From contig JBGSIC010000003.1 of the NCBI GenBank assembly GCA_041751875.1, forward strand, positions 1-64,000: a stretch of DNA of 64,000 bases. The letters run 5' to 3'. Shown piece after piece: positions 35,068 to 42,202 of the stretch. Under the pieces are notes generated by a model, which made no database searches, was not told where the DNA came from, and saw nothing but the letters and a program-made list of their open reading frames with translations. The DNA is from JBGSIC01 sp041751875 (GTDB lineage Bacteria > Bdellovibrionota > FAC87 > UBA2466 > JACKAF01). Numbering within the stretch: position 1 is the stretch's first letter; every line of letters starts with the position of its first letter. Both the position numbers and the translations under genes were made by a program.

Positions 35068-35910
35068 TTACTTCGTTAAGCTGAAAATCATCTTCGGGAG
35101 CGAAGTATCTAACTTATTACCCTGCCAGTCTCCCCAGATTGCCTTTACCTTAAAGCCCGCTTCACTGAGTAAATGATGCCATTTTTGAAGCGGCAAAATC
35201 ATGATCTGCGTTTTAAGAAACGTGTAATGAAAAAGATTCTGGGTCACGGCGTGCTCCCAGATGACTTCGTTTTCTTTCTTACCCGCTTTGGTTCGTGCCC
35301 ACACACGGTATCGTTTCCCGTTATGAACAAAGTCCTGGGTGTACTCCCAGTTGCCAGCCTTCCAATGAGGGGTCCGATCCCAATAGTTGGGGTAGTGGAC
35401 GTCTACATAAAAAGACCCTTCGGGATGCAAATGGTCCCTTACTCGCTTGAGCGCCTGCCCGATGGCATACTCATCGCAGAGATGTTCCAACCCGTTGTTG
35501 ATTGAAAACGCACAGATAAATTCCCGACCCAACTGAAGTTGGCTGATATCTTGAGGGTAAATTTTGAGAAGAGGGCTTAGTTTGGGACCTAGCTCTTTTT
35601 TTCTTCGTCGCGCAATTTCCAACATGGTCACAGATTTGTCGACGAGGGCAACTTCGCGCCCCATCTCAACGACTTGCTTTGAGAACCTCCCCGCTCCACC
35701 CGCAAGATCCAGGATGGCGCCCTCTCTCTTAGGAATGAGATTCGCGGCAGCCGTGATATCACTTTCATCACGGCAAAAGATCTCCTCGTAGAGATAACCG
35801 TGACCATAATCTCCTCCGTGGAAGACTAAGGAAGAATTTTCCCGATCGGGAGGTTTCACCAGGCTGTTAAAAACGAAACCGCCTACACTTTTGCGAACAT
35901 CAATCAACAT
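35068..35910 (-). CDS. SAM-dependent class I methyltransferase
   Basis: 280 residues. Motif I is AILDLAGGAGRFSKQ (about 64-78), an unusual variant with A-G-G-A-G where G-C-G-T-G is common. VALVDKSVTM near 88 and a CAFSINNGLEHL motif near 132 follow the Methyltransf_25/11 pattern. The substrate is unknown; the setting suggests a sugar, lipid or peptide made by the neighbouring genes. It is encoded 6 nt downstream of the S26 peptidase gene on the same strand, so the pair is an operon. Confidence 0.8.
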   Translation of the reverse strand: MLIDVRKSVGGFVFNSLVKPPDRENSSLVFHGGDYGHGYLYEEIFCRDESDITAAANLIPKREGAILDLAGGAGRFSKQVVEMGREVALVDKSVTMLEIARRRKKELGPKLSPLLKIYPQDISQLQLGREFICAFSINNGLEHLCDEYAIGQALKRVRDHLHPEGSFYVDVHYPNYWDRTPHWKAGNWEYTQDFVHNGKRYRVWARTKAGKKENEVIWEHAVTQNLFHYTFLKTQIMILPLQKWHHLLSEAGFKVKAIWGDWQGNKLDTSLPKMIFSLTK

Positions 35911-35916
35911 GGTGAC

Positions 35917-36405
35917 CTACCGATTTAACAGGGTCCAAGGAGAAAAAATAAATCCGAACATTCCCGAAAAGACAGGACGTGGCCCAGCCACGCTTTCTCT
36001 CACATCGCGCGCCCTAACGCCCCATCGCGACAAAAAGAGCGCTTCGTAGCAGGCCCACTGGAATCGTGAGTGCCAGTAGAATAGCAGTGATAGCTGCTTT
36101 AGGGGAAAGCGTTGAAGGGAGGTGCCGTTAATCCATTCCACGCGACCTTGCATACGGTACGCGGGGATCCATCCATCGGCTTGAAGCTTTCCGTCGCCTT
36201 TCATGAAAAACCAGCGAAGGCCGCGCTCGTCTTTTATTTTTAGAACGCGATGACAAACCTGAATGTGTTTCCCATCAAAAACAGCAAGATCACCACAACG
36301 GTACTTCGCAATGTCCACTTTCCGGAGGGTGAGTTCGAAGCCATTTTTCACCAACGGCCACAAGCTTGATCCGATGCCTAAGAGATTCTGTTTGGTTTGA
36401 GTCAT
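35917..36405 (-). CDS. S26-family peptidase, Ser/His (ER/SipW-like) type
   Basis: 162 residues. The signal-peptidase boxes are in order: GIGSSLWPLV with nucleophile Ser14, then R-C-G-D-L-A-V, then VCHRVLKI with His52 where bacterial enzymes have Lys, and MKGDGKLQADG (box E). The Ser/His pair is the arrangement of ER, archaeal and SipW-type enzymes. No N-terminal anchor is present; the C-terminal 50 residues are aromatic and hydrophobic and may associate with the membrane. Such short S24/S26-like proteins often lie beside PqqD- and HprK-like genes. The natural guess is processing of an exported peptide or protein made by this locus. The divergent spacer to the ABC genes carries a promoter. Confidence 0.75.
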   Translation of the reverse strand: MTQTKQNLLGIGSSLWPLVKNGFELTLRKVDIAKYRCGDLAVFDGKHIQVCHRVLKIKDERGLRWFFMKGDGKLQADGWIPAYRMQGRVEWINGTSLQRFPLKQLSLLFYWHSRFQWACYEALFLSRWGVRARDVRESVAGPRPVFSGMFGFIFSPWTLLNR

Positions 36406-36497
36406 GGAAAGATCCGTTTAAGGGCGAATGCCTTACCCCAGAATGTTACCACACTTATAAAGTCGGCTCGGAGCGAAATGGAAATAGTAGACTCTCA

Positions 36498-36506
36498 TGC
36501 TATAAT
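36498..36506 (+). promoter_or_regulatory. Extended -10 promoter for the ABC exporter operon
   Basis: TGC-TATAAT, a perfect -10 (36501-36506) with the extended TGn motif, lies 54 nt before the ATPase start. The -35 region at the expected distance is poor, as is usual for extended -10 promoters. Confidence 0.5.
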
Positions 36507-36559
36507 TTGTGACGCCGCATTAAGCAGGTAGGCTAAATCACGCACAGCAGGTTTGGGTA

Positions 36560-37213
36560 ATGAGTCTGTCACTTTCATTTGAGGAAGTAGGCAAGTCTTT
36601 CCGCACTCAGTGCCGTGGCCGAGGTCTGCGCGGGTTGTTCTTTTTTCCAAAAAAAGAAAATAAGCCACTCTTTTCAGGCCTCTGTTTTGTCATTGAACCT
36701 GGCGAAAGAGTCTTGTTTTTGGGGCCCAACGGTTCGGGTAAAACTACCGTCCTCAAGCTTGCGGGCGGACTCATGACTCCCAGCTCGGGAAAAGTCTTTG
36801 TCGAGAACCTCGAGGCGCAGCATTTTCCAAAGAAAAAAATGGGTGTGATGCTCAGCACTCAGCTCCTCTACACGGGCCTGACCGGGTATCAAAATCTTGA
36901 GTTCGCTACTCGCCTGCACGGCACGGGAAGCACTCAAAAAGCGATTCAGCATGCGATTAGGCGTTGGAAACTGGAGACTTTTGTCGACGATATTGTCGAA
37001 TCCTACTCCAATGGTCAGCGGGCACTTCTGGCACTGGCTCGCGCCACCCTCATGGATCCGCCCCTGGTCTTACTCGATGAGCCCACTGCCTTTTTAGATG
37101 TCCCTCACCGCAGCTTATTCTGGCGTTACTTAAGAACAACCCCAAGCACGGTGCTTATCACCAGCCAGGAAAACTTTCCCGAAGGGACGATTGGCCGGGT
37201 GATTCACCTATGA
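36560..37213 (+). CDS. ABC transporter ATP-binding protein
   Basis: 217 residues. Walker A is GPNGSGKTT (about 54), the signature is SYSNGQRA (about 154; Y-S-N-G-Q in place of L-S-G-G-Q) and Walker B is LVLLDEPT (about 176). The H-loop is replaced: VLITSQE stands where a switch His is normal. Its overlap with the permease gene (ATGA) makes the two a coupled ABC-2-type exporter. Given the glycan, PqqD and peptidase genes around it, export of a polysaccharide, glycolipid or modified peptide is likely. The Q-for-H change is unusual and may lower ATP turnover. Confidence 0.88.
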   Translation: MSLSLSFEEVGKSFRTQCRGRGLRGLFFFPKKENKPLFSGLCFVIEPGERVLFLGPNGSGKTTVLKLAGGLMTPSSGKVFVENLEAQHFPKKKMGVMLSTQLLYTGLTGYQNLEFATRLHGTGSTQKAIQHAIRRWKLETFVDDIVESYSNGQRALLALARATLMDPPLVLLDEPTAFLDVPHRSLFWRYLRTTPSTVLITSQENFPEGTIGRVIHL

Positions 37214-38004
37214 AATTAATCCGCCAACTCTACGGGATCTTTCTTAAGGAGCTCGCCCTACAGAGCCGCTCTCGCTTGAACATTCTTAACCGCCTTTTGA
37301 TCGGACCGGTGATCAGTTCACTTACCGTCGGGATGCTCTACGCCGGCTTCTTTCGCTACAACCATTCGGCTCAACTCGGCCCACTCTCCGCGACTAATTT
37401 TATCCCCTCGCTCGCTCTGGGTTTTCTTGCGCACACTTACATGAACGCCGGATATTATTTTCTCTCCAACAAAATTCTATCGGAATGGATTGGACGCACA
37501 CTCCCTTTGATCTGGCTGGCACCTTGCGGCAGAAGTGTCTTATTTCTCGGCATGATAATCGTGGAGGCCCTACGCTGCTCCCTAATCACCTTTTTCGTTT
37601 TTCTGTTTCTCGCGCAGTCGACAACTCTTTCTCTGCCTCTGCTGTTTTCTCCTTTTCTTTTCTTGCCAGGATTTTTACTTTTGGGTGCCGCACTAGGACT
37701 GCTACGTAGTTATGTTTTCCTTCTCAATGAAGGCCGCGCAGAGCTTATGGATCACTGCTATCTTGGTATGATTTTCCTCGGATGCTTTTATATTCCTCAA
37801 CCTTTGTTGCCCTCATTCCTGCAACCTTTTTGCTTTCTCAACCCCGCTTTCCATGGAATGACGGCGTGGCAATCCTTGGAGACGGGCACCTTGGCTTGGT
37901 CATCGGTAGGAGGACTTTTCGCTGGGCTCATTGTGCTGTTCCTCCTCTCCCAGATTCTTTGGGTCGCGCGCAAATCGCAGATCCTGGAAAGGTCCTACGG
38001 TTGA
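37210..38004 (+). CDS. ABC-2-type transporter permease
   Basis: 264 residues with six predicted membrane helices. The short cytoplasmic N-terminus (IRQLYGIFLKELALQSRSR) is typical of ABC-2 permeases that couple to the ATPase, followed by helices from about residue 30 and the pair of central helices near 150-170. It has no signal peptide and no large periplasmic domain. It overlaps the ATPase gene by 4 nt and is followed at once by a GT39-like gene. Confidence 0.85.
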   Translation: MKLIRQLYGIFLKELALQSRSRLNILNRLLIGPVISSLTVGMLYAGFFRYNHSAQLGPLSATNFIPSLALGFLAHTYMNAGYYFLSNKILSEWIGRTLPLIWLAPCGRSVLFLGMIIVEALRCSLITFFVFLFLAQSTTLSLPLLFSPFLFLPGFLLLGAALGLLRSYVFLLNEGRAELMDHCYLGMIFLGCFYIPQPLLPSFLQPFCFLNPAFHGMTAWQSLETGTLAWSSVGGLFAGLIVLFLLSQILWVARKSQILERSYG

Positions 38005-38008
38005 AAGC

Positions 38009-39439
38009 GTGAAACATAATGCTTTCCCAATTATTTTTGGTTTCGCTCTGTTTTTAGTTCTGAGTCTTTGCGGAGCGGGTTACTTCGACACCATTGATGC
38101 CGAAGCTTCCTTTGAAACAGCGCGCGCTCTTTACAACGATCGCAGTTTTTACTCCGACCCGTTACGCCCCGATGGCATGCTCTACGCGCAAAGAGCTGAC
38201 GGACAATCGGTTTCCAAGTTGGGACTTGCTCTCCCTGTGTTCTACCTGGCCCCAGTTGCGCTAGGAGCGTGGGTGGCCCAGCTACTTCATCTCCCCGAAC
38301 GCGAGACCCAGGAATTTTTGATTACTTTCGTCAATCCGCTGTTCACAGCTCTTTTAATTTTTCTTATCTATACTTATGCGCGCTCTTGGAGCCGCCGGAG
38401 GGCGGCACTGGGACTATCGCTGATTCTGGGTTTTGCCACGCTTCTTTTCCCTTATAGTAAAACCGCGCATCGTGAACCCCTTCTCGCCCTCACTCTTTTT
38501 GCCTGCGCACTCGCGTTTCATCCCTCGCCTGCCCGGCGATCTCGAACGTCTTTGTTTTGGGCGGGCAGCGCCGCCGGTATCGCTTTCCTATGCAAGAACG
38601 CGATCGTCGTTCCGCTTGCGCCCCTGGTTCTCTACGGCCTATCCACAAAAAAGAGAGAGTTCGTTTTCTTTCTTTTTCCCTTCAGTGTCGCTCTGTTCAT
38701 TCAAGGCGCTTTTTCCTATTTCACATGGGGAACAGTTTGGGGTACCGGATACAGTGAGGCCGTCACAACTTTCCACTCGTCCGTGTGGAGCACTCCCTTT
38801 TGGAACGGACTCTATCTCCAACTTTTCTCGCCGCGCTCAGGCTTGGTTTTCTACTGTCCTTTGATCATTGGCATTGGATTGATTGCCGCACACAAGATCA
38901 AAACAAAATCCTTTTCCCATTTTGATGCCTCCGTCGTGGCGGCATTCTGCCTTCAGGCCATGTTGTACGCGAAGTGGTGGGCTCCCACGGGCGGCGAGGC
39001 TTTGGGACCGCGACACCTTTTGCCAGTTCTGCCGCTCCTTTTTCTTCTTCTCGACAAAGAAAATCTGCCGTGGCTCTGGAGGCGTTTTCGCGTCAGTACT
39101 GTTTTGCTCGTGGTGCTTTCTTTTTCTTTTCAGATTCTGCACGTAAGCGTAAAGCCTCAGCAGTTTTGGACTCTCGAGCAGTACGCCCGTCAGCCCCTAC
39201 CGTACCCGCCTTGGGCGACTAATCTCGTTTTCTTCATGCAAAAATGGAAGCGGGCACCCGAGATCTACGCGGGCAATGTGGGGTTACCGCCGATGCGGCC
39301 CGTCGATTTGAGCCCATTTGAGACGCTTCAAGGCTTTAATTATTGGTGGATGCACCTGATGCGAGCCCGATCCCTTGAAAAGACTTCCCTCCCGAATGAT
39401 TCCGAAAAGAGCGCGCCAGAACCCGAATCCGTAAGCTAG
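38009..39439 (+). CDS. GT39/ArnT-like polyprenyl-phosphate-sugar glycosyltransferase
   Basis: 476 residues from GTG 38009, 5 nt after the permease stop; longer in-frame starts would overlap the permease and read poorly. About twelve membrane helices are spread through the protein. GYFDTIDAEASFETARAL in the first periplasmic loop, with its acidic pair, is the place where PMT/ArnT enzymes bind the lipid-phosphate donor. A KTAHREPLLAL segment follows near 160. Such enzymes move a sugar from an undecaprenyl-linked donor to a periplasmic acceptor. The 3' end overlaps the convergent GT2 gene by 156 nt, a long antisense overlap. Confidence 0.7.
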   Translation: MKHNAFPIIFGFALFLVLSLCGAGYFDTIDAEASFETARALYNDRSFYSDPLRPDGMLYAQRADGQSVSKLGLALPVFYLAPVALGAWVAQLLHLPERETQEFLITFVNPLFTALLIFLIYTYARSWSRRRAALGLSLILGFATLLFPYSKTAHREPLLALTLFACALAFHPSPARRSRTSLFWAGSAAGIAFLCKNAIVVPLAPLVLYGLSTKKREFVFFLFPFSVALFIQGAFSYFTWGTVWGTGYSEAVTTFHSSVWSTPFWNGLYLQLFSPRSGLVFYCPLIIGIGLIAAHKIKTKSFSHFDASVVAAFCLQAMLYAKWWAPTGGEALGPRHLLPVLPLLFLLLDKENLPWLWRRFRVSTVLLVVLSFSFQILHVSVKPQQFWTLEQYARQPLPYPPWATNLVFFMQKWKRAPEIYAGNVGLPPMRPVDLSPFETLQGFNYWWMHLMRARSLEKTSLPNDSEKSAPEPESVS

Positions 39440-40369
39440 ATGCACCACAGACGTAAGTCCTGTCACGGCAATCCATTCTTTAGCTCCCAAACGTTCTCGT
39501 TTCACAACGTAGCGGGCAGCCACAGCACTTAACATCAAATGCAAGAATCCCAGACAGAGAAATAACAATCTTCCCACGGGAGTTAGTATCAATCCCCACA
39601 TCAGCGGCCATAAAAATACCGGTACCAAAAACAGCCGGTAGCTGGGGTGCCAACCCGCCTGGATCTGTTGCGCCCGACCAAACCCGTAGGAGCTCACTTG
39701 CTTAACAAAACGAGAAAGCCTATCGCGCCGATGGTGGTAAACGTAAAGATCGCGATGATAAAGCGCTTTAGCTCCGCCATCTATCGCACGTCGTAGAAAT
39801 AGATTTTCCTCGTTGCTTCTCAAATGCGACTCAAAGCGAGGCGCGCGCACTTTATTTTTTCGGATCGCAAGATTGCAGAACATCAACTCGAACTCTGTGG
39901 CCGGCTGGGTGTCTGCGTGCAAACTGGCGCCGTAGCGCCTGCGAACGCGGGGCGCCGCGAACGGGCTCAGCATGACGGCACCAAAGACCGTTGGCCAAAA
40001 TGCTGAGGGTTGGGGAGTGAGATTGGGGCCCCCCAAGATTGCCAGTTCGGGATCCGCTCGAAAGAGTTCAAGCGCCTGCTCAAAAAGATGGAGCGGCACT
40101 TGAACGTCATCGTCTAGGCAATATAAAATTTCTCCACGCGCTATGTCCAACGCCACATTTCGGGCCTGCGCCAAGGATCCCTTGGGAAGCACATGCCAAC
40201 GAAAGGCGGGATGCGCAAACTCTTCAAGCCACGCTTCCGCGGTTTTATCTTCACCGTTGATCAAAACCAGCACTTCGGTATCCAGCGGTAAGGCCCGCGC
40301 CACACTCAAACAACACTGAGCGAACACTTCCGGGCGCTGACGAGTGACAATGTTGATCGTAGCTCGCAT
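39284..40369 (-). CDS. Membrane glycosyltransferase family 2
   Basis: 361 residues from the ATG near 40369, which overlaps the stop of the HprK-like gene, so the pair is translationally coupled. An upstream TTG frame would lie inside that gene. The GT-A domain carries INIVTRQRP, GSLAQARNVALD and LYCLDDDVQVP (metal-binding D-D-D near 75), then FELMFCNLAIRK and SNEENLFLRR. Two to four C-terminal membrane helices (about 230-330) resemble processive or lipid-linked glycan synthases. The 3' end lies antisense under the end of the GT39 gene. Confidence 0.8.
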   Translation of the reverse strand: MRATINIVTRQRPEVFAQCCLSVARALPLDTEVLVLINGEDKTAEAWLEEFAHPAFRWHVLPKGSLAQARNVALDIARGEILYCLDDDVQVPLHLFEQALELFRADPELAILGGPNLTPQPSAFWPTVFGAVMLSPFAAPRVRRRYGASLHADTQPATEFELMFCNLAIRKNKVRAPRFESHLRSNEENLFLRRAIDGGAKALYHRDLYVYHHRRDRLSRFVKQVSSYGFGRAQQIQAGWHPSYRLFLVPVFLWPLMWGLILTPVGRLLFLCLGFLHLMLSAVAARYVVKRERLGAKEWIAVTGLTSVVHLAYGFGFWRALFGIIREGSLFKGSGSHQVHPPIIKALKRLKWAQIDGPHRR

Positions 40370-41367
40370 CAGGCTTCTGCTCCCGCCCCTAGCTTGAAGA
40401 ACTGCATAAATTCCTGGCAGGACCGGTCTGGCCCGTGCGCCAAGTTCAGCTCCACCAACCGGCAACTTTTCAGCAGCGAGGACATAACTTTTATTCGGCT
40501 GAAGAGAATGCGGCTCTTCGCATGGATATCGGTCCAATTGAAACGCAAATAAAGCTGCCAGATCTGGGGTGTCTCGTAGCCCACGACTAACCACTTCACC
40601 AAGGGCCACACGGCTTTCCAACGAGCAAGAGGTCGGAGCCCTCCCTTACGTTTCGGATCTCGCTTCGCAAAAACCAGCCAACGAGCGGGTAGTTCTGTGG
40701 GAATGCGATCTTTGAAAAAATCACTCCCCACGACAAATTTTTCTCCATGCTTTACGCGCGAAAACTGCCGAATGTAAGAATGGTCGATTGCCGGTCGTTC
40801 TTTCAACGCTATTCGCTGAGGAAAGGAACGCAGTTTAGCGCGGTGATTTACAAGCGGCGTATCGTCCGAAAGAATTTGCCACCCAGGCTGCGTAATTAGA
40901 CGAATAGCAAGAGTGCTTTTGCCGGTTCCCGAAGCCGCCAGAACGACGCCGCCCCAGCCTTCTTTACCAAAACCAAAACCGTGAAGGCGGTGCCAGCCTC
41001 TGCGATCAAGTGATTCACCGATAAAAGATAGCAAAGCGAGATAACATACTTCGTAGCTGATCTTTTCATCTTCACAGTAGATATCACAAAGCCCGTCATT
41101 GAAATGGTAGCGCACCCAGGCTTGATCGAAAAAACAGACTCGCCTTTCGCCAGAAGCACTTCGAAAAAGAGAGGAACCTCGAAATCGCAGCCACTGCCGC
41201 CAATGCTGGGCCGGACGGGCATCACTCACCACACGCACACGCAGATTGAGCGTGGGAACGGTTTCCACCACAAAATAATTAAAATCGTGCGCAGCATCTT
41301 CCACCACGCTGGTGTAATCGCTTTCGATTTCGATTCCGATGCCGTGTATATCCAGACGCAAACTCAC
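40369..41367 (-). CDS. HPr-kinase-like protein (HprK-related)
   Basis: 332 residues from GTG 41367. The central part carries a P-loop of the HprK type, AASGTGKST (about 165), then LSDDTPLV (about 190) with the Asp pair that in HprK follows the loop and binds metal. The preceding LHGFGF segment resembles the HprK-related kinases rather than true HPr kinase. These relatives sit next to PqqD-like and nucleotidyltransferase genes and are thought to phosphorylate a peptide or small-molecule intermediate (known for lasso-peptide tailoring kinases). It is coupled to the GT2 gene downstream. No HPr/PTS gene is in the window, so a classical HPr role is unlikely. Confidence 0.75.
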   Translation of the reverse strand: MSLRLDIHGIGIEIESDYTSVVEDAAHDFNYFVVETVPTLNLRVRVVSDARPAQHWRQWLRFRGSSLFRSASGERRVCFFDQAWVRYHFNDGLCDIYCEDEKISYEVCYLALLSFIGESLDRRGWHRLHGFGFGKEGWGGVVLAASGTGKSTLAIRLITQPGWQILSDDTPLVNHRAKLRSFPQRIALKERPAIDHSYIRQFSRVKHGEKFVVGSDFFKDRIPTELPARWLVFAKRDPKRKGGLRPLARWKAVWPLVKWLVVGYETPQIWQLYLRFNWTDIHAKSRILFSRIKVMSSLLKSCRLVELNLAHGPDRSCQEFMQFFKLGAGAEA

Positions 41368-41423
41368 CGGCCTATTCTAAAGCCCGATAGCCCAGATGGG
41401 TGGGACGGGTGCGTTATGCCCGG

Positions 41424-41513
41424 AAAGGTGCCTACGCAAAGGTGCCTGTGCACTTTTGGGCGAAGCGCAAAAGTGACCTGGCACCTTTGCACCACCTTTG
41501 CGTAGGCACCTTT
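41424..41513. repeat. 21-bp nested inverted repeat, GGTGCC family
   Basis: Perfect arms of 21 nt at 41424-41444 and 41493-41513 contain AAAGGTGCC and GGCACCTTT. Inside lies a second hairpin (CACTTTTG at 41451-41458 with CAAAAGTG at 41468-41475) and a GGTGCC/GGCACC pair at 41441 and 41480. Unlike its three relatives, this copy lies upstream of two divergent genes, not between convergent ones. Confidence 0.8.
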
Positions 41514-41668
41514 ACACCTCTGCAAACAAGCGACACTGGCTAAAAAGCTAAACGCACTTACTGTATACTAGACAGTCACTTTTCCTTCTAAGTAATTGAA
41601 TATACTTGTTTTTATATCTGCGGCCTGACCTCTTGCCTGGCCCTGGCCTTGCACTCTTATGGGGTGAA

Positions 41669-41694
41669 CGTGATAGGGGTATCACGCTAGGGGG
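41669..41694 (+). promoter_or_regulatory. Hairpin abutting the ribosome-binding site of the 41701 lipoprotein
   Basis: CGTGATA (41669-41675) and TATCACG (41680-41686) form a perfect 7-bp stem with a GGGG loop, ending just before AGGGGG (41689-41694), the likely ribosome site for the ATG at 41701. It could be an operator or a translational control hairpin. An ACTGT-N7-ACAGT inverted repeat with an embedded TATACT lies further upstream at 41560-41576. Confidence 0.35.
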
Positions 41695-41700
41695 TTCATC

Positions 41701-42087
41701 ATGGTTCGGGGCAACTTACTTTCTATCCTATTAGTGTCTTTTTTGATCATCAGCTGCAGCATCAACGATGAGGGCCAACGTTGCGCGCTCGATTCCTTTA
41801 CTTGCGGTGACGGGGGAAGCGAAACACTTTCCGCCGGCGGCTTCTACTGCACCGCCACTCCCGAAACCAGCGTCGTGGAAGTCGATACACGCTTTAACGT
41901 GACCATTACTGCGGCAGGGGGCATGGAGCCGTATGTTTTGCCTACCCGTTCGGGTGGGAAACGATTTTCGACCTCTGTTACCATCAGTGGCGGCTACGTC
42001 ACGACGGGCCAGAAAAGCGAATACATCACTCTTTACGATGCGGAAGGCGCACAAACCTCGTGCTTACTCAACGTTACCGTTGAGTAG
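41701..42087 (+). CDS. Small lipoprotein of unknown function
   Basis: 128 residues with signal peptide and lipobox I-I-S-C-S (Cys 19); Ser after the Cys favours the outer membrane. The mature part contains four further cysteines and a repeat-rich beta domain (YCTATPETSVVEVDTRFNV, then a late SCLLNVTV), reminiscent of a single Ig/PKD-like sandwich. It has an AGGGGG ribosome site and is likely monocistronic. No family was recognised. Confidence 0.7.
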   Translation: MVRGNLLSILLVSFLIISCSINDEGQRCALDSFTCGDGGSETLSAGGFYCTATPETSVVEVDTRFNVTITAAGGMEPYVLPTRSGGKRFSTSVTISGGYVTTGQKSEYITLYDAEGAQTSCLLNVTVE

Positions 42088-42202
42088 TAAGTTCCCTACG
42101 GGACTTTTGCCAAACAGGCCATTCCTTGAGAAGATCACCTTCCTAAAATAAAAACGAGTCAGCGCTCGCGCTTTCTCTTTTGGGGAAGGAAACACACCCA
42201 AA

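Noticed and set aside
36479..36530. 17-codon frame (starting MEIVDSHA) between the S26 peptidase and ABC genes, considered as a precursor peptide
   Set aside because: It contains the extended -10 promoter, has no ribosome site and no leader-like sequence; more likely non-coding.
28850..41367. A lasso-peptide or standard RiPP cluster
   Set aside because: The RRE, kinase, nucleotidyltransferase and ABC genes fit, but no asparagine-synthetase-like cyclase, transglutaminase-like protease, radical-SAM or lanthionine enzyme is visible.
40369..41367. Classical HPr kinase/phosphorylase HprK
   Set aside because: No HPr or PTS genes are nearby and the protein matches only the P-loop region of HprK; a related tailoring-type kinase fits better.
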